From Myxococcales bacterium (GTDB taxonomy: Bacteria; Myxococcota_A; UBA9160; UBA4427), in assembly GCA_022563535.1 (NCBI GenBank), contig JADFNE010000029.1, positions 1-54,770 on the forward strand: a stretch of DNA of 54,770 nucleotides, written 5' to 3'. Made by a program: the position numbers and the translations under genes. The notes under the pieces were generated by a model. That model had not been told where the DNA came from, made no database searches, and saw only the letters and a program-made list of their open reading frames with translations. The number at the start of each line of letters is the position of its first letter. The stretch's first letter is position 1. This document shows positions 49,108-54,770 of the stretch, piece by piece.

Positions 49108-52100
49108 TTGGCGTTGAATAAGCGAAAGGTCCTGGAAACTGCGCGGAAATTCGCGCAGAAGGGAGCCAAGGAGAAGGCGCTGAAAGAGTACGCCAAGCTC
49201 CTCAAGGCGGACTCCCGGGATGCAAAGCTGTTGTTGGAAGTTGGCGACGCCCATCGTCGCTGGGGCCAGAACGAAGAGGCCATCTCCCACTACATCCGCG
49301 TGGCGGAGCAATACAAGCAGGGCGGTTTCGACGCCCGGGCCGTCGCGGTCTTCAAGCAGATCCTGAACCTCGACAGCAAGCGCTATCCGGCGTACGTGTC
49401 TCTGGCCGAGCTGTATCAGCGAATGGGTCTAGACGCAGAAGCGGTCGGCGCACTCCAGACCGCGGCCGACGGCTACCACGCAGACGGCCAGAAGCCAGAA
49501 GCACTCGAACTGCTTCGCAAAATGGCGACCCTGGATCCGAGTAACACCACGAGTCGTATGAAGGTTGCGGAGTTGCTTCGCCAGGAAGAATTGCTCGACG
49601 AAGCCATCTCTGAGTACGAAGCCATTGTGGAAGAGATGGTGCGCCAAGGTGCAACCGATGCGCTGATCCCGGTCTACGAGCGCATTCTCGAAATACGACC
49701 CGAGCGCTGCGACATTGAATTCGCTTTGGCGCGCAACCTGGTTCAGCTCAGTCAGCCCGGCCGGGCGGAGCCTTTTGCCAGAAGCGCTTTCGACCAGCAA
49801 GCAGATGGTGACGGCCACTTCGATCTGCTCGTCGGGATCTACACCGAACTCGACAGAACGGATGAACTCACGGTCGTTACCAAGGCCATGGCGAAGCACC
49901 ATCGAGATCGCGGCGAAGAGGACCAGGCTCGTGAGCTGATGCAGCGCTTGCCCAGCAACAATGCCTTCGAGCTGTCCGATAGCGGCACAGATGCAGCTGC
50001 TTCCACCGACGCTGTCGCGGACGACGACAGCGCGCTCGAAGACGATGGGTTTCTCGACGACGATTTCCTGGTCGTAGAAGACGAGTCGGACGACGGTGAC
50101 GACTCATTCATCGACCTCGATGGCGATGGCGATGGCGATGGCGACGACGATTTCGAACTCGACATGGATGACGAATTCGACAGCTCGAGTTCGGCTGATC
50201 TGAGCTCGCCCGTCGGCGATCCAGACCAGCTGTTTGCGGAAGCCAGTGTCTACCTGCGCTACGGCAAGCGCGACCAGGCGATCGCGAGTCTCGAAGCACT
50301 GTTAGAGCAGGAGCCCAATCACCGCGGTGCAATCGAGAAGATTGGCGAGTTTTACGCGGATGGGGGAGATACGCCCAAGGCCGTCGAGTACTGGGTCACG
50401 GCAGCCAACCTCGCGGCCAGTGCCGGTGACGCCTCAGCCGTCGAGAACCTGCGCGAGAGAATCGCGGTACTCGACCCGGGTGCCGCACAAGCGCTGGCCC
50501 CGGATATTGCGGAAGTTGCATCGGATGAAGCCGGCGCCACGATTGTCGATCCGATCCGCTCCGACGTGGAAGTCGATCTCGTCGATGTGGCTGTCGCCGA
50601 CAATGTCGAAGTCGATGTCGACGACATCGATGTAGATGCCTTTCCCAGTACCGAGCCCGAAGTCCAGGAAGAAGTCGATCTCGAGTTCGATTTGGAAATC
50701 GACTCCGACGAGGATTCCGCCGCCAGTTCGAGCGTCGCAGTAGATTCGGCAGAAGACAAGCTGAACGAATCGCTCGACGGAGTGGTCTTCGATACCTCGG
50801 CGGGGATTGAAGCTGGGGGCGCCTCGGCACAAGCCAGCCTTACGGCGAGCAGCCTCCAACACGTCAGCGAAGACCTGGAGGAAGCCGAGTTCTACATGGA
50901 GCAGTCGCTCTATGACGAGGCGGAGGCGATCTTCAACCGGGTTCTCGAGGTCGCTCCAAATCATCCCAGCGCCATGCTGCGCCTGGGTGAAATCCGTGCG
51001 GCACGCGGCGAAGATCCATCGGCAGCCGCTACCAACGCCGCGTCTCCGAGCGACGTAACCCTGGATCCGGCTGATCTTCCTTTCGAAAAAATCGCAGACG
51101 ACTCGGCCGATGGCCTGGATGCGGCCGCAAGTGACGAGGACGCTTCGGTTGCTCTGGGAGAAAACAGCGAGCTCGAAATTGCGATTGAAGTCGAGGTCGA
51201 TGAGGACGAGACATCCGAAGAAGCCGAAGAAGCAGCGGAAGTCGAGCTTGAATTTAATGTTGACGATGTTGAAGTCGAGGTTGACGTCGACGAGGGAGAA
51301 GAGATCGACGTCGAAGTCCAAATCGATGCCGACGATGCCGACGATGCCGACGATGCCGACGAAGACGATGTCGACGAAAAAGAAGATGAGCAAGCTACCG
51401 ATGCGTCGGTCGCCGATCAAACGATGCCCCTGCCTGCAGATGAAGACAGCGTTAGCGACGTAGCCGCGTCCGCCCCGGATTCCGATGGCAGCGACACCCT
51501 GGACGCCTCGGGATCGAACGACGTCGCAGCCGCAGCAGAAGTCGCGCAGGAGGACGAAGACGATTCCTTCGATTTGGCCGCGGAGTTGCGCGAGACGATC
51601 GAAGAAGAAGACAGCCGCGCGGCCGAGGAGGATTCCGCCAGCAGCAGCAGCGAAGCGACTTCGGAAGAAGAGGGCTTTGCATCCATCTTCAAGGACTTCA
51701 AGTCGGGGGTAGAAAAAACCCTGGCCGAAGACGATTATGATACGCGCTTCGATCTCGGCATCGCATACCGGGGCATGGAGCTGTACGACGACGCCATCGG
51801 CGAATTCCAGATTTGCCTCGACAGTCCGGGGCACCAAGTCGAGAGTCTGTACATGATGGGTTTGTGTGCGATCGACCTGGGTCGCTTCCTGGACGCTTCG
51901 AATCATTTCGAACAGGCGCTCGCGCGCGATGATTTGACGCCGCAGAAAGAAGCGGGTCTTCGCTTTGACTTGGCTCGCAGTTTGGAATCCCAGGGCGACT
52001 TGACTCGAGCCCTTGAAGCGCTCGAAGCCGCGCAGGCGGCCGACCCCACGATTCCCGGTATCGATGACTACAAAACGAAATTGACGGAACTCGTGGCGAG

Positions 52101-52416
52101 CACGAGTGGCCCGGTCGAACTCGCAGACACTGAATCCAGCGACGAGGGTTTCGAAAACTTCGATGATCTGGTGGCCGAGATCGAGGCGGATGACGCGGAG
52201 GAAGAAACCTTCGAGTCTTTTGACGACGTGATCGCCGAAGCCGAGGCGAGCCAGATTGCCGCGGAGAACGCCAATTCGACGAGCGCCACAGAAGCGCCCG
52301 CACAGGCGGAAACAGTCGAAGCCATCGAGGTTGAAGAAGATCCCGATCCAGACGCGTCGGGAAGCAAAACCGGCAAGCGAAAGAAAAAGAAGAAAAAGAG
52401 GATTTCGTTCGTCTAG
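49108..52416 (+). CDS. very acidic TPR-repeat protein, 1102 aa, with lysine-rich tail
   Basis: I placed the start at TTG 49108 (reads LALNKRKVLETARK), 9 nt after GAGGG; the open frame upstream is antisense to function inside lipM. TPR units occupy about 5-260 (KEKALKEYAKLLKADSRDAK, AVAVFKQILNLDSKRYPAYV and similar), with further TPR islands near 370-440, 590-640 and 870-990. Between them are extreme Asp/Glu-rich stretches such as VDDIDVDAFPSTEPEVQEE. The C-terminus switches to a basic tail, KRKKKKKKRISFV. No signal or membrane segment. It is probably a cytoplasmic scaffold. It precedes an ExeA/GspA-like ATPase and a PilZ gene, so a secretion or pilus link is plausible. Confidence 0.85.
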   Translation: MALNKRKVLETARKFAQKGAKEKALKEYAKLLKADSRDAKLLLEVGDAHRRWGQNEEAISHYIRVAEQYKQGGFDARAVAVFKQILNLDSKRYPAYVSLAELYQRMGLDAEAVGALQTAADGYHADGQKPEALELLRKMATLDPSNTTSRMKVAELLRQEELLDEAISEYEAIVEEMVRQGATDALIPVYERILEIRPERCDIEFALARNLVQLSQPGRAEPFARSAFDQQADGDGHFDLLVGIYTELDRTDELTVVTKAMAKHHRDRGEEDQARELMQRLPSNNAFELSDSGTDAAASTDAVADDDSALEDDGFLDDDFLVVEDESDDGDDSFIDLDGDGDGDGDDDFELDMDDEFDSSSSADLSSPVGDPDQLFAEASVYLRYGKRDQAIASLEALLEQEPNHRGAIEKIGEFYADGGDTPKAVEYWVTAANLAASAGDASAVENLRERIAVLDPGAAQALAPDIAEVASDEAGATIVDPIRSDVEVDLVDVAVADNVEVDVDDIDVDAFPSTEPEVQEEVDLEFDLEIDSDEDSAASSSVAVDSAEDKLNESLDGVVFDTSAGIEAGGASAQASLTASSLQHVSEDLEEAEFYMEQSLYDEAEAIFNRVLEVAPNHPSAMLRLGEIRAARGEDPSAAATNAASPSDVTLDPADLPFEKIADDSADGLDAAASDEDASVALGENSELEIAIEVEVDEDETSEEAEEAAEVELEFNVDDVEVEVDVDEGEEIDVEVQIDADDADDADDADEDDVDEKEDEQATDASVADQTMPLPADEDSVSDVAASAPDSDGSDTLDASGSNDVAAAAEVAQEDEDDSFDLAAELRETIEEEDSRAAEEDSASSSSEATSEEEGFASIFKDFKSGVEKTLAEDDYDTRFDLGIAYRGMELYDDAIGEFQICLDSPGHQVESLYMMGLCAIDLGRFLDASNHFEQALARDDLTPQKEAGLRFDLARSLESQGDLTRALEALEAAQAADPTIPGIDDYKTKLTELVASTSGPVELADTESSDEGFENFDDLVAEIEADDAEEETFESFDDVIAEAEASQIAAENANSTSATEAPAQAETVEAIEVEEDPDPDASGSKTGKRKKKKKKRISFV
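50119..50142 (+). repeat. GATGGC x4 microsatellite in the acidic TPR gene
   Basis: Four perfect copies of the hexamer GATGGC encode alternating Asp-Gly (DGDGDGDG). It is in frame, so gain or loss of a unit changes length without breaking the gene. Confidence 0.85.
51325..51360 (+). repeat. GATGCCGAC x4 tandem repeat in the acidic TPR gene
   Basis: Four perfect 9-bp units encode Asp-Ala-Asp repeats in an acidic linker. In-frame slippage could vary the linker length between strains. Confidence 0.88.
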
Positions 52417-52496
52417 TCGCTCGGTGCGAATCTAGACGATGATCTAGCGGAGTCGCGAGCGTTGTGCGCCGGCTCTGCACGTAAGGGAGAGAATCC

Positions 52497-53768
52497 GTGG
52501 AACATCTGCATCACTTTGGTCTGAGACAGGATCCGTTTCAGAACGAACCGGACCTTCGGTTCTACTTCGATAGCGTTTCACACATCGAACCCAGTCGCCG
52601 AATAGAGCGAGGTCTGCGCCAAAACAAAGGCCTGTGCGTGCTGACGGGGGAGGGCGGTACGGGCAAGTCTCTGCTCGCGCGTCGCCTGCTCGAGACTCTC
52701 GAGGAAGAAATCTTCGACGCACAGTTCATGTTGATGATGCCGGGCGCTACGGACGCGACATCGGTACTCAATCGCTACGCGCGAATGATCGACATTGAAG
52801 ACGCGAGTTCCGATCGACCCGGTCTGCTCGGTCAGATCTACGAGCAGTTGGCGATCGTGCGGGAAGAAGGACGACATTCGGTCTTGATGATCGACGACGC
52901 ACATCTGCTGACCCGGGAAGCGCTCGGCGAAATTGGCGGCCTGCTGAACCTCGAGTACGAGGACAGGCGGTTACTTTCATTGTTCCTGATCGGCCTGCCC
53001 CAACTCGATGTCACCCTTTGCCACGAAGCTTCGCTCGGGCAACGGGTCGATATTCGTATGCTTCTCGGGCCTCTCGACTACCAAAACACCAACGACTATC
53101 TGATGCATCGCCTGAACATCAGCGGAGGAGATCCGGAGACCTTCCCCGCGGAGGCCGTGAGTGCTCTGTACAAGCTCGGTCGCGGTCGCCCGCGGTTGCT
53201 CAACACCCTGGCAGACAATGCGCTGTTCGAAGCGTATTTGGCCAACCGAAAACAACTGACGGCAGCAGACATCGAGCGAGCCGCCGCTGATCTCGGGGTT
53301 GGAAGTCAGCCGGGCAGTACCTACACAGCCATCCCGAGCGCAGCAGCACCGATGGCCCCGAGCGGTGGTTCGATGGACGCCAACGAAGTCTCGGCACTGG
53401 AACTCGACCAGATGGCCGATTCCCAGGTCGGGGTATCGTCGTTCACTTCCGGCAGCGAAAGTGCTTCCGCAATCGATCTCGGTGAACTCGTCGCACCCGG
53501 CGCCGAGCCCATGATGGAAATCTCGCCCGAGGGTCTCCCGGCGGCGGGAGCCGACGAACTCGATAGCGCCGTGCAAGAAATGTTGGACGAGAACGAAAGC
53601 GCTAGCGAACTGCCAGTCTTCGAAGGTCACAACGCCGCCGAACCCGCCGGCGCAGAAGCGACCCGCATTGCACTCCCGGACGAAATCAGTGCAGAGCCCA
53701 TCCTCGACGCGGAGCCAGAGCCCGATGACGAGATGGAAGATCTATTCGTAGAGTTGATCGACGAATAA
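52497..53768 (+). CDS. ExeA/GspA-like AAA ATPase with acidic C-terminal extension
   Basis: The product is about 423 aa from GTG 52497, with GGGAGAG upstream. The start FGLRQDPFQNEPDLRFYF is typical of the ExeA/GspA/MshM group. Walker A GEGGTGKS is at 51-58, Walker B in SVLMIDDAHLL, sensor 1 in LSLFLIGLPQLDV and an arginine region in GRGRPRLLNTLADNAL. The AAA core ends at about 270. The remaining 150 residues are Glu/Ser/Ala-rich and disordered, where ExeA has a membrane helix and a peptidoglycan-binding domain; none is seen here. Related ATPases help secretin or pilus assembly through the wall. It is convergent with the PilZ gene. Confidence 0.88.
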   Translation: MEHLHHFGLRQDPFQNEPDLRFYFDSVSHIEPSRRIERGLRQNKGLCVLTGEGGTGKSLLARRLLETLEEEIFDAQFMLMMPGATDATSVLNRYARMIDIEDASSDRPGLLGQIYEQLAIVREEGRHSVLMIDDAHLLTREALGEIGGLLNLEYEDRRLLSLFLIGLPQLDVTLCHEASLGQRVDIRMLLGPLDYQNTNDYLMHRLNISGGDPETFPAEAVSALYKLGRGRPRLLNTLADNALFEAYLANRKQLTAADIERAAADLGVGSQPGSTYTAIPSAAAPMAPSGGSMDANEVSALELDQMADSQVGVSSFTSGSESASAIDLGELVAPGAEPMMEISPEGLPAAGADELDSAVQEMLDENESASELPVFEGHNAAEPAGAEATRIALPDEISAEPILDAEPEPDDEMEDLFVELIDE

Positions 53769-53797
53769 GCCTGGCGCTTCGATACTAGCTGGACTGT

Positions 53798-54412
53798 CTA
53801 CGTTACCCGCTGAAGTTGGGCGCGTTGGACCTCGATCGTGAGGTCCTTCAGTTCTTGCGCGAGGTTCGCGTCGTCCTTGTCCGGCAGGGCGCGAAAGCCA
53901 AAGCGAACGTGGCCCTTGCGAAGTTTTCGGATACTGTGGACGCACGCGCGGCCCTCATAGCGCTCATCCTCTCCGCGCTCAACGACAACCGAGAGGGTCT
54001 GCCCCAGCTGATAACTTTCAGAAGTCACGAGTCCAAACCCAATGACGCTGATATCTCGCAGCGAGCGTCGATCAGTCCCCCCGGGCAACACCTCGATTCC
54101 CGACGTAAGGGTCGTCACCCGGAACGTCTCGCGCGCTTCGGCCGAAATCGGATCGCTCTGGCGCTCGAGCTCGAGCTGAAGTTTCACCCCCTCGATCGTG
54201 GCACGTGTGATGCGAACCGCCAACTGGAGAAACTGCGACCTGTCGGTGAAGTAGAGAAGAATGTCCTGCCCCGCCTCCAGGCCGAATTCACGATCGCTGA
54301 TCGAAACGACAGCCGTATCGGCATTCCATTCCAAGCAGAGACCAAGGTGGAGAATTCGCTCTTCCTGCTCGTCCGGCAAGCGGACATAGATTTCTTGACA
54401 GGATTTCAGCAT
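53798..54412 (-). CDS. PilZ-domain protein (predicted c-di-GMP receptor)
   Basis: The product is 204 aa. The N-terminal half (MLKSCQEIYVRLPDEQEERI to LQLAVRITRATIEG) looks like a beta-rich YcgR-N-type domain. The PilZ domain shows both binding motifs: RETFR at about 114-118 (RxxxR) and DISVIGFG (D/NxSxxG). PilZ proteins bind cyclic di-GMP and adjust motility or surface appendages. The C-terminal tail is helical. It stands alone on the minus strand, 29 bp from the convergent ATPase gene. With PilB and the scaffold genes nearby, control of the pilus is a fair guess. Confidence 0.85.
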   Translation of the reverse strand: MLKSCQEIYVRLPDEQEERILHLGLCLEWNADTAVVSISDREFGLEAGQDILLYFTDRSQFLQLAVRITRATIEGVKLQLELERQSDPISAEARETFRVTTLTSGIEVLPGGTDRRSLRDISVIGFGLVTSESYQLGQTLSVVVERGEDERYEGRACVHSIRKLRKGHVRFGFRALPDKDDANLAQELKDLTIEVQRAQLQRVT

Positions 54413-54622
54413 TTGAAACCTCCCGGGTTTGCTCTCGCGGCTTCTCTTCGTCGCGATGTTGAATGAACATTACGCGAGGGATGTTTTGGCAAGCGAAGCC
54501 CGGGGAACTGTCGAGGCGTGCTTGCGAGTTTGGCCCGATATCGGTTTTGCCGTTCGGAATCGCGCGCGGGATGGAGGATCCTGGCAAGCGGTTGGCAAAT
54601 TGCTGTGAATTCGCGCCGTCGG

Positions 54623-54650
54623 TTGGCGAAGTAACCGCCCCTGCTCTAGT
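54623..54650 (+). promoter_or_regulatory. candidate promoter of tRNA-Gly
   Basis: TTGGCG (54623-54628) and TCTAGT (54645-54650) are spaced 16 bp apart, each 4 of 6 to consensus. A GC-rich stretch follows before the tRNA, like the discriminator of stringently controlled stable-RNA promoters. The position fits a start a few bases upstream of the mature tRNA. Confidence 0.45.
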
Positions 54651-54661
54651 TTCCGCCCGGC

Positions 54662-54737
54662 GCGCGAGTAGCTCAGTTGGTAGAGCATCAGCTTCCCAAG
54701 CTGAGGGTCGCCGGTTCGAACCCGGTCTCGCGCTCCA
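54662..54737 (+). tRNA. tRNA-Gly, anticodon CCC, CCA encoded
   Basis: A full cloverleaf can be drawn: acceptor GCGCGAG/CTCGCGC, D arm GCTC-AGTTGGTA-GAGC, anticodon stem TCAGC/GCTGA around the loop TTCCCAA, variable GGGTC, and T arm GCCGG-TTCGAAC-CCGGT with one G-T pair. The anticodon is CCC, decoding GGG. Discriminator base T73 and an encoded CCA end it. The 250 bp before it hold only the candidate promoter and no gene. Confidence 0.96.
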
Positions 54738-54770
54738 TGAATCTCCCGCCTTTCCGACCACTTGCACCGA

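Noticed and set aside
50434-51906. 490-codon minus-strand frame opposite the acidic TPR gene
   Set aside because: It is antisense of Asp/Glu-rich repeats, giving Phe/Val/Ile-rich nonsense; no start context and no family.
1-54770. CRISPR array, rRNA operon, integrase or insertion sequence
   Set aside because: No regularly spaced direct repeats, no rRNA-like sequence, and no transposase or integrase motif seen on either strand.

Overview
The window is a high-GC, densely coded stretch of chromosome from a Gram-negative, didermic bacterium. An LPS-export permease (LptG), a secretin with lipoprotein partners, and a complete type IV pilus (T4P) assembly locus show the envelope type. The pilB-pilT-pilC-pilS-pilR and pilMNOPQ layout, the sigma-54 activators, a small HTH gene ahead of pilM, and large Asp/Glu-rich TPR proteins point to a deltaproteobacterial-type lineage (Myxococcota, Desulfobacterota or relatives). 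That placement is inference; no rRNA is present. The only RNA gene seen is a tRNA-Gly at the right edge.

Layout. (1) 1-1.4 kb: a MATE exporter cut off at about 760, joined to three tiny minus-strand genes of unknown function. (2) 1.4-8 kb: a membrane-anchored coiled-coil protein, three SAM methyltransferases and two paralogous GT4 glycosyltransferases, probably a surface glycan or glycolipid locus. (3) 8-16.2 kb: a cell-wall block holding anmK, an MBL-fold hydrolase, a MurU-like nucleotidyltransferase, an AmgK-like sugar kinase, a fused SpmA-SpmB membrane protein, a PBP4-type D,D-carboxypeptidase, a lytic transglycosylase and a small DUF5658-like membrane protein. (4) 16.2-17.4 kb: a small XRE regulator with a long, less GC-rich control region rich in palindromes and promoter-like elements. 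(5) 17.4-27.3 kb: housekeeping and membrane genes, namely an in-frame RsmD-CoaD fusion, coaBC, an NfeD protease with three SPFH proteins (slipin, HflK, HflC), lptG, ribF and a flippase-like membrane protein. (6) 27.4-44.4 kb: the T4P locus, with pilBTC, pilSR, a second histidine kinase facing a second sigma-54 regulator, an XRE gene, pilMNOPQ and a strong terminator. (7) 44.4-54.8 kb: aroK (split by a -1 frameshift at a canonical slippery heptamer), aroB, a TPR protein, a Roadblock/LC7 protein, aroQ, a LipM-like octanoyltransferase, a 1102-residue acidic TPR protein, an ExeA/GspA-like ATPase, a PilZ protein and tRNA-Gly(CCC).

How they work together. Block 3 reads as peptidoglycan turnover and salvage: periplasmic enzymes cut the wall, and AnmK, AmgK and MurU homologues could return the amino sugars to UDP-MurNAc. 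Block 6 builds and regulates the pilus but has no major pilin gene. Block 7 mixes shikimate-pathway genes with scaffold, ATPase and c-di-GMP-receptor proteins that may serve the pilus or cell polarity.

The observations most worth a second look are the possible programmed frameshift in aroK, the SpmAB-fusion/DacB/cell-wall-salvage cluster, the RsmD-CoaD fusion, a sigma-54 activator whose GAFTGA loop reads GAFAGA, and the NfeD plus triple-SPFH operon.
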